Positions 43,480-54,484 of a stretch of 64,000 nt of DNA are shown in pieces. Under the pieces are notes generated by a model. That model was given only the letters and a program-made list of their open reading frames with translations. It had not been told where the DNA came from and did no database searches. Location of the stretch: NCBI GenBank assembly GCA_035578175.1, contig JAQMRL010000016.1, forward strand, positions 1,117,501 to 1,181,500, given 5' to 3'. The translations under genes and the position numbers were made by a program. Each line of letters opens with the position of its first letter. Position 1 is the stretch's first letter. The stretch is from Catonia carolina (Eukaryota; Arthropoda; Insecta; Hemiptera; Achilidae).

Positions 43480-44838
43480 ATGGCTGATGCAACTGGAGTG
43501 GGAGTGGACTCTTCAAGCAGAACAGCCTCACAAGTCTGTAAATTATGTAGACTGGCTACCATTGACTGCCACAACAAGAATAAACTCATTGCGTACTGTG
43601 CAAAGTGTAAGAAGAGATTACGTAAACAAAGAACCAAATCTTGGTATGGTAAAATTAAACAGCTGTACGACTCTTGTTTGACTTGCCTGAATACGTTTTA
43701 CAACAATCTGTCATACGAACCACATGACTGTACACTAGAAGGCATATTCGTTTGTGATGGATGTGCCAGAGTATTCCTCCACAAGGAGAATATAACGCTA
43801 CATGTAAGTAAATGTCACAAAATCATTTCAAAAATGAATGCAACTGTAAGTGAAAACAATGGCCAAAGAGATTCAAAATCGGAATTTGAGTTGGAACATT
43901 GTGGGAGTACTTCTAGATTGAGTGAAAGTAGCAGTGGCCACAAGATGTCTAAATCAACTGACAATGTGATTGGCCAGTCTAAATTACCCAAAACATGTAA
44001 AGATGTCACTTGTAGTATTTGTGGCAAGGTTTTTACTTTTAAATCCGCTTTAATTACACATTTGCGTGTACATACAGGAGAGAAACCTTTTAAATGTAAG
44101 TTTTGTAATAAAGATTTTAAACAACTTTGCAATTTAAAAAAACATTTGCGAATTCATACAGGTGAGAAACCATATAATTGTAAATTCTGTAATAAAACGT
44201 TTACACAGTCATCTAATTTAAATAGGCACCTTCGTTTACATACAGGGGAGAAGCCATTCAACTGTAAATTTTGTAATAAGAAGTTTACAGATTCATCTAA
44301 TTTAAGTACTCACATGCGTTTACATACAGGGGAGAAGCTATTCAACTGTAAATTCTGTAATAAAAAGTTTACACGTTCATCTGCTTTAACTAATCATGTG
44401 CGTTTACATACAGGGGAGAAGCCATTCAATTGTAAATTCTGTAATAAAAAGTTTACACAGTCATCTGCTTTAACTAATCATGTGCGTTTACATACAGGGG
44501 AGAAGCCATTCAACTGTAAATTCTGTAATAAAAAGTTTACCCGGTCATCTAGTTTAAATACTCACATGCGTTTACATACAGGGGAGAAACCGTTCAATTG
44601 TAAATTCTGCAATAAAAAGTTTACACATTCATCTTCTTTAACAAATCATGTGCGTTTACATACAAGGGAGAAACCGTTCAAATGTAAATTCTGCAATAAA
44701 AAGTTTACAGTTTCATCTAATTTAAGTGTTCACATGCGTTTACATACAGGGGAAAAACCGTTCAAATGTAAATTCTGTAATAAAAAGTTTACACAGTCAT
44801 CTATTTTAAATACACACATGCGTAGACATATAGAATAG
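43480..44838 (+). CDS. C2H2 zinc-finger protein 3 (10-finger C-terminal array)
   Basis: A 452-residue third paralogue. The ATG follows TGTTGTTTTCAG at 43479, the same start as proteins 1 and 2. The N-terminal 170 residues are almost unchanged (one visible difference is CDGCARVF for CDGCGRVF in the isolated finger). Ten tandem fingers follow. Contact residues -1/3/6 of fingers 3-10 are QNR, DNT, RAN, QAN, RST, HSN, VNV and QIT. Framework residues are mixed: KPFNCK in most fingers, KPFKCK in fingers 2, 9 and 10, a KLFNCK before finger 5 and an HTREKPF linker before finger 9. The last finger ends HMRRHIE. A likely nuclear DNA-binding factor; the different finger number and helices predict different target DNA from its paralogues. 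Confidence 0.86.
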   Translation: MADATGVGVDSSSRTASQVCKLCRLATIDCHNKNKLIAYCAKCKKRLRKQRTKSWYGKIKQLYDSCLTCLNTFYNNLSYEPHDCTLEGIFVCDGCARVFLHKENITLHVSKCHKIISKMNATVSENNGQRDSKSEFELEHCGSTSRLSESSSGHKMSKSTDNVIGQSKLPKTCKDVTCSICGKVFTFKSALITHLRVHTGEKPFKCKFCNKDFKQLCNLKKHLRIHTGEKPYNCKFCNKTFTQSSNLNRHLRLHTGEKPFNCKFCNKKFTDSSNLSTHMRLHTGEKLFNCKFCNKKFTRSSALTNHVRLHTGEKPFNCKFCNKKFTQSSALTNHVRLHTGEKPFNCKFCNKKFTRSSSLNTHMRLHTGEKPFNCKFCNKKFTHSSSLTNHVRLHTREKPFKCKFCNKKFTVSSNLSVHMRLHTGEKPFKCKFCNKKFTQSSILNTHMRRHIE

Positions 44839-45119
44839 AAAACACACAATTGTATGATTTAAAATAAAAATATGCATGTGCTTCTACTTTGAATACCATT
44901 TTCGTATAAACACAAATAAACCATAAAAATATAAATCGTGCAGTAAAATTTCTCTGCTATTCATGGCTTCTTCTAGAAGTTTGCTTATGTATAGAGGAGA
45001 GTGAAAGTGCAGATGTAAAGTTTGCAAAATAAACTCTGTAAAATTAAAGTCATTCAAGAACACATTGCATGCGTAACCCACAGGATGGACACTTGGTCGG
45101 ATAAATGTGTATCTCCTTT
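44839..45119 (+). other. 3' UTR and flank of zinc-finger gene 3
   Basis: An AATAAA lies in TTTAAAATAAAAATATG (about 44860-44876). The sequence is nearly identical to 24241-24522. Confidence 0.6.
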
Positions 45120-46309
45120 TGACTTTCTCTTCTCTATGTGAATATGTAGGAAGGAAAGTATTGTTTTCTTGTCAATGGTTTGAAAACGGGTTTTCACCAG
45201 ATATGAACTTTTTCATACCCCTGAACCCAAAAAAAAAAAAAAATGTTTTAGTGTTTGCTATGTGTGTGTGTGTCTTCTAAGTATCTTAAGAACGGAATAT
45301 CATACGAAGTTCAAACTAAAAACTTAAGTTAGGTACCACTAGAGGACCCAAACAACATTTTCATCAAAATCGGTCAACTGGAAATAGTATTATATCAGTT
45401 TTTGATATTTTTGTTTTTAAAACAGTTTTTATGATTTTTTGAATTGCCTCATTTACTACATAATTATGCTCTACAAGATACGGTAGGTCCGCCATATCTG
45501 CTGAAATTCTTGGAGAAGATGTTCTCTTGTAGAAATTGTGGTTATTTTAATATTGCGGCCTTAATATGCATTTCAGCGCAGAAGTGTCTATAATCAAAGT
45601 TCTAGACAATTTATAGGTCTGAAAGATTTATTTTATCATTTCTTTGTATAATCCATAGTTTAACAGTAATTAGTGATTTATTTTGGTTTTGTTTTTTTCA
45701 TGAAAATCTGTTTAAAAAAGTGGATTTTTTAAGATATCGCTCTTAGTATGCATTTAACGACAAAAGTGTATATAATCAAATTTATAGGAAATAAAATGAT
45801 CTACTTATTTTATTGTAAGCATTTTCTCTACAGAGCCTAGTTTAGCGTTTAGTAATAAAATGGAAAAGTGATTTTCCATATTATTGAGCCAAACTGAAAT
45901 AGGTTTTCATTTTGCATCGTTCACTCATGATTAAAATTGGGTTATGTTTTTTGAGGTTAGTTTTTTGAGGTTAGTTTTTTGTTTATTACTAATTTTAAGT
46001 TATATTGTTCATAATTTGCATTGGCAAGTGAAAGTCGTGTGAGTGTTTAACACCAGATTTTTCTACTCAGTTGTAATGGGCAATGTGTGTTGAGGTGTAC
46101 AGGGGGGATTTTGTACTCAGCTGTTATGTCAGAATAGCATGAATGATTTTGTAGACTACATCTGAAGTCATAGACCCATCATCAGAGTATACAAAATATA
46201 TTGGAAAAGTACTTTAATTTTTATCACTGACCTGTTACAGCTGTTATAACGCTTGTTTTTACCTTTTAATTATGAACATGTTTTGGTGTCCAACATCATA
46301 AGTGCACCA
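45120..46309 (-). repeat. R1-family repeat (minus orientation) and shared segment
   Basis: R1 runs from TTTCTCTTCTCTATGTGAATATG to about 46065 (GTTTAACACCAGATTTTTC). 46066-46309 (GTACAGGGGGGATTTTG) matches 25380-25570. Confidence 0.75.
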
Positions 46310-47097
46310 AATTTTAAAAAATTGATGTGAAACACTCACACAACTTTCTCTTGCCAATGAAGTAATGAACAATATAACTTAACAGTAGAAATAAACAAGA
46401 AAACTATCCTCAAAAGACATAACCTTATTTTAATCAGGAGTGAATGATGCTAAATGAAAACCAACCTTAGTTTGGCTCAATAATACAGAAAATCATTTTT
46501 TATGCTAAACTATGCTCTGTAGAGAAAAATACTAACAAAATAAAAGTTGTAAATCATTTAATTTACTATAAATTTGATTATATACACTTTTGTCGTTAAA
46601 TGCATACTAAGGCAAAAATCTTTAAAATTTCATTTATTTACCGATTTTCATGAAGAAAAAATAAAATCAATAATTACCGTTAAACTGTTTGAAATAAAAG
46701 TTGTAAATTTTAAAATTTTCTAACCTTTTGATTACACACTTTTGCCCTATATGTCATATTAAGGCTGCGATATTAAAAGAAAAAACATTTTTTTTCTACG
46801 AGAGAACAGCCTCCCCAAGAATTTCAGCAGACTTTGCGTCTACCCTATCATGTAGAGCATCAAGAATGTAGTAAATGAGATGCTTTAAAAAAAACTTGTA
46901 ATTTTTGAGAAACTTGAAAAAGGTGAAAAATTACACGAATAAACTACTACTTCTGGTTGATTGATTTTGATGAAACTGACCTTGTGAAGTTCTCTAGTGG
47001 TACTTAACTTAAGTTTCAAGTTTCAACTTTGTACAACGTTTCGTTCTTGAGATATTTTCTACACATGTACACACACAGACCAATCGCTGAAAACAGG
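46310..47097 (+). repeat. R1-family repeat (plus orientation), end cut by a LINE
   Basis: It starts TGATGTGAAACACTCACAC and reaches ACCAATCGCTGAAAACAGG, where the LINE copy C is inserted. R1 resumes at 48032 with GGGTGAAGGGGGTATGAAAAC. Confidence 0.78.
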
Positions 47098-48031
47098 TTT
47101 ATTTTTTTGCGCCCTGGAGACTCCATGAGGAGTATAGGACATGTCAGCCACAACACCTGAAATATATATAAGAATCACACAATGTATCACTACTATCAAG
47201 AAAGAAATTCTTGTACGCTATAAAAAGTTTCACCGATCAAGTAATTTTTCAGATTCCTTTTAAAGGAATTCAAATCTTCACAACATTTTAAAAATTGGGG
47301 TAATTTATTCACGAATCTCCCTGCATAAGTAGGTTTTTGTTCAAACAATTTTGTGGAGTGATTAGCCACATTATAATCATTTCTGTTTCTTGTGTTATGA
47401 TTGTGAACATTGAAATTCTGCATAAAATTATTTTGCCTAACATACATAATCACCTCAAAAATGTAGAGACAGGGAACTGTAAGCAATTTAAGCTCCTTAA
47501 ATAGTGGCCTGCATGAGGTTAGCTGGTTAGCTCTCACCATACACCTAATAGCTTTCTTTTGAATTTTAAAAACCCTATTCATATTACCCATGCTAGAATT
47601 ACCCCATACTAAGATACCATAACGGATATGAGACAGGATGAGGCCATGATAAGCTGCCATTAGTCATTTTTTATCATTTAATCTTGCAATTTGTTTTAGT
47701 GCAAATATCCTAGATGATATTTTACTACAAACTTGATTGGTATAGAAGTCCCAAGACAAAGATCTATCTAGAGATACTCCTAGAAACTTCACTGTTTCTT
47801 CATGCTCTAAACTATTATTATGATTAAATACATCCACTTCTCTACTTTCTTTAACCTTATGTTTTATTTTAAACTGCAAGTACTGACACTTTTTCCCATT
47901 AAGTGTTAATAACATTTGATTCAAGAACTGTACTACGGACTCTATGTTAACATGTGTATTTACTTCAAGAGCATCTACCAGTAAACTGTTAATGTTACTT
48001 TGTAAGTTTCCCTCTAACAACCCTAGTTAAC
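47098..48031 (-). mobile_element. LINE L1a copy C, 5'-truncated, with internal deletion
   Basis: It is inserted into an R1 repeat, with a T-run and TGCGCCCTGGAGACTCC at its 3' end. About 175 bp that includes the FADD palm motif is missing near 47990, as judged against copy D at 56225-56400. Confidence 0.82.
47196..48020 (-). pseudogene. C-terminal reverse transcriptase remnant of L1a copy C
   Basis: Two frames abut at 47661-47663. The first (48020-47664) has LLTLNGKKCQYLQF, VKFLGVSLDRSLSWDFYTNQ and ALKQIARLNDKK before a stop. The second (47660-47196) continues MAAYHGLILSHIRYGILVWG, FKIQKKAIRCM and a C-terminal domain ending GETFYSVQEFLS. Only the thumb and C-terminal part of ORF2 is present. 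Confidence 0.8.
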
Positions 48032-48081
48032 TCATTTGGGTGAAGGGGGTATGAAAACAAAACTTTCCTTCCTATAATAAA

Positions 48082-49408
48082 GGGTGCGGCAGAAAGGATG
48101 AACGGTTTTCAAAAAAGCAATATGTCGTTAATTGTGCATAAAAAAAACATTTATTTACAGAATAATATTCACATGATCTTACCATTTTAGAAAATTAATG
48201 TTTGAAAACAACATCTGCCAGGTGACGGCCGTTTTCAGCGATGCACTTTACAAGCCGCTCTCGGAAGTTGGCTTCTACTCTTTCTAACATTGCCCTGCCA
48301 ATTTGTTCGACTTCCACATGAATTGCTTCCTTTAGTTCTTGAAGTGTACATGGTTTATGCTGGTAAACACGTGACTTGAGGAAACCCCACAAGAAGTAGT
48401 CGCACATGGACAGGTCTGGGGAACGAGGAGGCCATTCAATGTCACCAAACCGAGAAATGATGCGACCACGAAAAACAGCCCGAATTGCTTCCATTGAATT
48501 TCTTGCGGTGTGAGCTGTCGCCCCGTCCTGCTGAAACCATACTTGCCGGATAGGAATACGTTTTCTTCTTAGTTCAGGTAGGAAGAATTCAGTGAACATC
48601 TGTCTATAACGTTCCGAGGTTACAGTTACAGTGGTCCCGTTGTCGTCTTTAAAAAAGTATAGACCAATAACAACTGTACTGCTCACAGCACACCAAACTG
48701 TCACCTTGGGACTGTGTAATGGTCTCTCATGCATTAATTTTGGATTTTCATCTGACCAATAACGACAGTTCTGCTGATTAACGGTACCATTCAAATGAAA
48801 ATGTGCTTCATCTGTCGTAAACAAAATGATGTTTTCATTTTGGTCAAGTATGGCCTCCATTTCTCGAGCAAAATTTAGCCGCTTTACATAATCGCCAGGA
48901 TTCAATTGTTGAACAATGGCCATTTTGTAGGGATGAAATCCTATATCGTTATGTAAAATACGCCTTACTGACCTATCACTGATGTTCAGTTCAGAAGAAT
49001 GTCTCCTAGCAGATCGACGAGGACTACGGAGTATGGCTTGCCGAACTCTTTCCACATTTTCTGGAGTGCGTACAGTGCGATGAGCCTCTGGCGGTCGTTT
49101 ATTCATCACTGTTCCTACTGAACGAAATGATTTAACCCAACGTAAAATGGTGTTACGAGTGGGTACACTGTCATTTCTCGCAAGATTGAAATGACGACGA
49201 AACTCGCGCTGAACTGCAACGATACTCTCGTTATTACGCACAAAACTGTCGTAAGTAAACACACGATGTTGCACACTCCACGACTCCATGATGCCGACTA
49301 AACAATGGTATGATCTACAGAACGCATGGCCACTTCAGTCGCCCCACTCCCACTACCCAGATCAGAATACTATCTGTTCTAAAAACATCCATCCTTTCTG
49401 CCGCACCC
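48082..49408 (-). mobile_element. Tc1/mariner-superfamily transposon, apparently complete
   Basis: Perfect 19-bp inverted ends GGGTGCGGCAGAAAGGATG lie at 48082-48100 and inverted at 49390-49408, 1,327 bp in total. TA follows the right end (49409-49410); the left side reads ATAATAAA, so the TA duplication has been altered by a base or two. It sits in the terminal TATATATTCATATAG part of an R1 repeat. It contains an uninterrupted transposase gene. Confidence 0.92.
48195..49289 (-). CDS. Transposase, Tc1/mariner superfamily, intact reading frame
   Basis: A 364-residue protein with an ATG start (complement 49287-49289) and TAA at 48195-48197. Residues 1-110 form a helix-turn-helix type DNA-binding region (VFTYDSFVRNNESIVAVQRE, ILRWVKSFRSVGTV, then DRSVRRILHNDIGFHPYKM at 105-123). 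The catalytic domain has FTTDEAHFHLNG (D160), VWFQQDGATAHTA (D255) and PPRSPDLSMCDYFLWG (D292), with 36 residues between the last two. It would catalyse cut-and-paste excision and integration at TA by binding the flanking inverted repeats. No stops or frameshifts occur and all three aspartates are present, so activity is possible. It is a different lineage from the decayed element at 29770. Subfamily placement needs a tree. Confidence 0.92.
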   Translation of the reverse strand: MESWSVQHRVFTYDSFVRNNESIVAVQREFRRHFNLARNDSVPTRNTILRWVKSFRSVGTVMNKRPPEAHRTVRTPENVERVRQAILRSPRRSARRHSSELNISDRSVRRILHNDIGFHPYKMAIVQQLNPGDYVKRLNFAREMEAILDQNENIILFTTDEAHFHLNGTVNQQNCRYWSDENPKLMHERPLHSPKVTVWCAVSSTVVIGLYFFKDDNGTTVTVTSERYRQMFTEFFLPELRRKRIPIRQVWFQQDGATAHTARNSMEAIRAVFRGRIISRFGDIEWPPRSPDLSMCDYFLWGFLKSRVYQHKPCTLQELKEAIHVEVEQIGRAMLERVEANFRERLVKCIAENGRHLADVVFKH

Positions 49409-49410
49409 TA

Positions 49411-50015
49411 TATATACATATAGGGTAAGAGAAAGTAAAAAACCAAATCTAGTGAAATGTGTAGAAGATGTCTCTTGAGTGATTCAAGTGAAACTGTTTA
49501 ATCATTTGAGTTGATCTTTTGTCGTATTGTGTGCTGATAGGAGACGCATTTGTTATTCTTATTTACTCCATTCACTTCATTCGTGTTTACGTGTATGGGG
49601 TAACAGTTTATTATCCTCACATATGAATGACATTTTATACAATTTATTTCTTTTTCTACATAATGTATTTGTAATTATTTTATTATATTTCATAGAATGT
49701 ATGGTTTCTGCTCTGTATGGTTATTTTTCTCTTCGGCTGTTGTTAAATCAGTTTCCAAATGTAAATTGTAATTAATTGTACAGTCCATTTGAAATAGCAT
49801 GATAGTATTACTTAAATGGAATAAAGAACAGAGGGAATTTTTTAATGTGCTCATGCGTCAGTGCTACCACTAGGAATAATTAAAAGGGAAATTTTACTTT
49901 CAAAAAGGAATTTTTATTTAGAAAAGTTACCGCCATTCAGAGACTTACTATCATGCTATTTTGAATGGACTATATTTTGTTTTTTGTTATATCCATTATT
50001 ATTTTTGTCATTATC
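49411..50015. repeat. Block-3 segment matched at 26256-26840
   Basis: The TGTCTCTTGAGTGATTCAAG, TTGTTATTCTTATTTACTCC and CAGAGACTTACTATCATGC stretches match block 2. The segment is cut at about 50015 by a LINE and continues at 52020 (TTATGCCATGAATC). The frame at 49527-49775 is the same chance ORF as at 26347. Confidence 0.7.
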
Positions 50016-51994
50016 AATCAAGATCGGGGACGAATTAATAACTGAGGCCGGACCCCTGGCCGAGCGATTTGGGGAGTACTTTCACTCTGTTTACCAGACG
50101 TCGACTGGGCGGATGAAGTTGGATAGTGATGTTGGAACGAAACATCATGATGGTGATGCAACTATAAATGTACCAATAGTATCCGTAGATGACGTTCAGC
50201 GTGCTATTGGGAAGTTGAATGCAAGAGCTGCAGTTGGTGCCGATGGCTTGTCTCCGATTGTGATAAAGGGTGTTAGTGAGCTTCTTTCGCCTGTAATTTG
50301 TTGGGTTCTTAACTACAGTCTTGAGACGGGTGTGTTCCCGCAGTCTTGGAAGATGGCTATTGTTACGCCCATACCAAAAAAGGGTGATCCGCACGACATA
50401 GGAAACTATCGTCCAATATCAGTTTTGGGGGTTCTGCCTAAAATTTTTGAGATAATAATGCACGACTATCTGTTCAAGTCCCTCAAGGCATCTATCATTC
50501 AACAGCAACATGGCTTTATGAGTGGTAGGTCGACTACCACCAATTTAGTTGATATGCTTAACTTCGTTGCGCCTATTGTACATAACCAAGGGCAGGTCGA
50601 TACTATCTACTTCGATTTCCGCAAAGCTTTTGACAAGGTTCCTCATCAACTTATAGTTTCTAAACTTAGGGGATACGGGGTTACTGGGCAGCTGCTGAGA
50701 TGGATAACTTCGTACTTGCGGGGGCGCTCATTTCGTGTGAAGATTTCTGGGGTGCTATCTAGAGAGTTTGATGTCACCTCTGGGGTGCCTCAGGGCTCCA
50801 ACCTTGGACCGCTCTTTTTTATTATTTTTGTAAACGATATACACAGGGGTATTACTTCGGAGTTTAAAATGTACGCAGATGACCTCAAGATTTACAGATC
50901 GATAAAAAATGAGAATGACAGGCAGATGCTGCAGGAAGATATTGACCGCGTTGTTCAATGGTCATCTGATAATGCTATGCCGTTAAATGTTGAGAAAACT
51001 GCAGTCATTACGTACTCCAGAAAAACATTAGTTAAAAAGTATGTATATTCTGCCCTTGGAAGTTCGCTTCAAAGGGTTGATACGATATCTGATCTAGGGG
51101 TAGTAATGGACTCAGGGTTGCACTTTAATAAGAACGTCGAGAAAGTTACGGCGAAGGCTCGAAGAAATCTTGGCTTGGTGAAATGGATCAGCCGAAATTT
51201 TAGAAACCCTGCAAGTATCGTTATCAAGTTAACGTCCGCCCCATTTTAGAATACTGTTCCGTGGTTTGGGGCAACGATAGGATTACCACTACCAACCTTA
51301 TTGAAAGTGTTCAAAAAAATTTCTTGAGGTACTTGGTGTACAGAAAGTTTTCTGACATAGACACTTATGAGGGTTTATGTAAATCATGGAAATTGCACCC
51401 TCTGAGTAAGCGTCGTGGATTGGCGGCGGCATTGTACCTCTACAAGGTCTTGCATGGATATGTTGATGGCGATATTTCTGGACTGGGTCTAAGGGTTCCC
51501 CATGCAGGAGTGAGGAGATATAGATTGTTTTTTACATCTAACGAGTTTAAAGATGCCTCACCTCTGGCCCGTTGTGCTAGTATTGCGAATGATTTTGGAA
51601 ATGAAGTAGACTTTTTTAACTCGAAAATAGAAATTTTTAAGGCGGAATTACTGAAGAATGTGATTTGACGTAACTGACTGTGATAGTATGTTGATTTAAT
51701 TTATGTTTTTATGTTCAAGCCCTTTGTACCTGCGTGTTATGTGTGTCTATGTTCATGTCTTCGTGTCTGCAGACGTTCTTCGTGAATACTTATGTTGATA
51801 TAGGATTTGGTAAATTTGGAAATTATAATAATAAATAGGAGTGGAGATATATGATATAATGAATCATTATAGCAAGTATATTAAGGCTGCTTGCCATTCT
51901 ACTTGCTGACGGACTTCCGTACCTGGCTGCACACTGTTCTGTGGGAGGAGACGGCAGGGTGTAGGGGAGTGTGGGAGCCCTGAAAAATAAATAA

Positions 51995-52019
<25 letters not shown>
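50016..52019 (+). mobile_element. Non-LTR retrotransposon of a second family (I/jockey-like), 5'-truncated
   Basis: The insertion splits a block segment between GTCATTAT and TTATGCCATG and ends in AATAAATAAA followed by a long A-run (to 52019). A 4-5 bp ATTAT duplication is possible. It encodes the reverse transcriptase part of ORF2, with no endonuclease. Confidence 0.88.
50017..51668 (+). pseudogene. Reverse transcriptase of the second LINE, one frameshift
   Basis: The frame reads FGEYFHSVYQ, AVGADGLSPIVIKG, PIPKKGDPHDIGNYRPISVL, GFMSGRSTTTN, the palm IYFDFRKAFDKVPHQ, SGVPQGSNLGPLFFIIFVND, the catalytic MYADDLKIYRSI and SLQRVDTISDLGVVMDS. One extra C in the run at 51239-51242 shifts it. The C-terminal part resumes in another frame as RPILEYCSVVWGND through to KAELLKNVI at 51668. 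The catalytic YADD is intact. The open frame extends left into host DNA to 49861, but those residues are not LINE protein. The frame upstream of 50017 is lost by truncation, so it is nonfunctional. Confidence 0.88.
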
Positions 52020-52025
<6 letters not shown>

Positions 52026-53093
52026 CATGAATCTTATGGCTCTTATTTTGTTATTTAAGCGTTTCTCATCTTGTGTATAATTAAGTGCTCGATATTATAT
52101 ATGGTACTTTAACAAGGTGCAGTTTTATGGGAATATGGGTGGTTAGAGGATTTATTAGTAGTAATGACGGGTAATGTGTTTGTACAGGCCGTGCCACGAT
52201 TTTCCAGGCTTGCCGTCCGACCGTTATTACGGTGCATACTATCTAAAGCGAAAACATTCCCTCACGTTTATTTCATATCACCCCATATAGGCTCAAACGA
52301 TTAGTAACATTTTAAAAATGTAATTAATTTTTTACTTTGTCAAGCAAACATAAAGAAATATTATATTAATTTCTATGAATAAACTTTAGAAAAAAGTAGA
52401 TAGGCCTAATGTATACGTTTATGTAAATAAAGACAAACAATTTGTAATTGTTATTATTAATAATGAAAATGTTAGTGATTATTACTACTATTGTTAGGTT
52501 TATTGTTGATTATTTGCATTGGCAAGAGACAGTTGTGTGAGTGTTTCACACCAGATTTTTAAATTTTTCAATTGTGTCCCAACTGTATTTTATAAATGCT
52601 GTTTCATCTGCATGGTATTTGCACAGCGTTACTGAAACGTGTCATTTAATAACTTTGCATATTTTATTTTGACAACTAATACTTCATTTTTCTGAGTACT
52701 GCATTAAGTAAAAACTGGGAAAACAATGTTGTTGATGTTTTAAAATATTTTCACGGTTGGGGAAATGGAACGGCAAGTAATCAAGACTGTAAGTATAAGG
52801 AGATTACTAAACAGTAATACCTCCTATACATTTGTAAATGGAAAAATTTCAACTTGCAGACTAGAAAAACATTGTCAGGACAAAGTAATGTGGACGCATG
52901 TCACTGCTTACTTGTAAAATGTAAAGCATGAACCAATGACACTCAGTTGATAGTAACTGGGCACTTACAGTTTTACAAATAGAAATGTTCAACAAAAAAA
53001 TGTTTAAACAAAATTATATCGTGACAATATCTTAAAGGAAAGAGTGTTCTCTAAAAGTACCGACATATAAAAGGTGTTAACTTAAATAATAAT
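52020..53093. repeat. Block-3 continuation, promoter-like part replaced by an R1 fragment
   Basis: 52130-52480 matches 26850-27200 (GGGTGGTTAGAGGATTTATT, TAGATAGGCCTAATGTATACG). 52485-52560 is an R1 end (GCATTGGCAAGAGACAGTTG). 52561 on matches 9690-10220. The CpG-rich TATA part is absent. The small ORF homologous to 9822 is frameshifted near 52760. Confidence 0.7.
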
Positions 53094-53551
53094 GGGTGAT
53101 TTATTGACGACGCAACTCTGATTATAAGAAGATAGAAGTAATAAATCGGTAAATTTTCTGTCCCCCAATCGGTATGTTGGCAACAGTGCACTCAAGGCCA
53201 ACTAATGAAAACAGTTGAAATGTTTCATTCAAGCATTAGTGTGGTGACAGCAGTCGTTTCGTTATATTGTGTCAGCAATGGTTGTTTCCAAGGAAAAGAT
53301 TGTGGCTTTTAACATAGGGTTGCATTCTTAATAAAACACCCGTAGAGTATTTTATTAATAAAACCATTGCTGACACAATATAATGAAACGACTGCTGTCA
53401 CCACACTAATGCTTGACTTGAACATTTTAACTGTCTTAATTAGTTGGCCTTGAGTGCACTGTTGCCAACATACCGATAGGGAGACAGAAAATTTACCGAT
53501 GTATTACTTCTACCTTTTTATAATCTGGGTTGCGTCCCTAATAAAACACCC
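53094..53551. mobile_element. Foldback element with ~190-bp inverted repeats (copy 3)
   Basis: Same family as 10223-10680, with ends GGGTGATTTATTGACGACGC and CTAATAAAACACCC. It is uninterrupted in this copy. Confidence 0.8.
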
Positions 53552-54244
53552 TATAATAGTAGTAAATAAAAAATAGGGTTTCTAAGAAATAGAAATATAA
53601 CGCACAAATGGTTACATGTAGCCTATTGTTGTACGGCTACCTAAAGGAGTCGGGTATCTAATTAGATAATTGGCTCTTTTTGTAACCATTCTATTCAATT
53701 ATGATGAGTGTATTTTTATTATTATATAGAAAATCTCTGTCCTTCTCGTGACTTGCATAGCTTGATGTATGTACGGGAGCACACCGTTTTGGAGTTGAGT
53801 CTTTGATCTGGCAGTGAGTCATACTTTGTACGAGTACGCCTGCCAAGAGATCCACCGTAAATTGTAGACACAAATAATCGTTGTTATCTTTGTAAGTAGG
53901 ACTTAATTTTAGTAAGTGCAAAAAATTCTTGCAATTGGTTAAGTTTACGTCATAAATTTATTGTAATTAATTTGTTATTTTTTATAAGTAATTTAATTAA
54001 AGGTTTAAGACACTTAAATTGTTCTTGTAAATTTTAGTTTGCAATAAATAATACTTGTAATTCTTAAACTATAGTGTGTTCATTATTTAATTTACCTAGA
54101 TCCCGAAACGGACCTTAGAGATAAGTGTCACAATACATTATTGTCTAATGACTGGATGTGTAAGTTCAGTTGAGGCTGTCAACTAAATACATAATTTGAA
54201 ATCTGTTATATTGTAATAATCTGTTTCCAGTTTGTCATGTTCAT
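53552..54244 (+). other. Conserved block segment (copy 3 of 10681-11384)
   Basis: The exon-like part with CTTT|GTAAGTAGG is kept near 53888-53901, as is GATCCCGAAACGGACC. No coding frame is supported. Confidence 0.35.
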
Positions 54245-54373
54245 GCGGTCTTGGGTTCGAATCCCATTCAAGCACAGCATATTTTCATATGTTTCAAAAA
54301 AATCATTTCATCCTTCACCGTTTGCATTAGCAGTAAATGCAGAACAGTAGGACTATAAACTAAAAGAAAAAAA
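54245..54373 (+). mobile_element. tRNA-derived SINE, 5'-truncated
   Basis: It starts within the head (CGGTCTTGGGTTCGAATCCC keeps the B-box), continues with CATCCTTCACCGTTTGCATT and ends in an A-run. ATGTTCA is duplicated on both sides (about 54238-54244 and 54381-54387). Same family as 36278-36449. Confidence 0.82.
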
Positions 54374-54484
54374 AATTGCTATGTTCAGTCTAGTTGTATT
54401 TTTTCTTGCCTATATAGATTTATAGCAAGGAGTATTACTTTCATGTTGATGAGAAATCCAGTTTTTAACAATTTTTCTGTGTGT

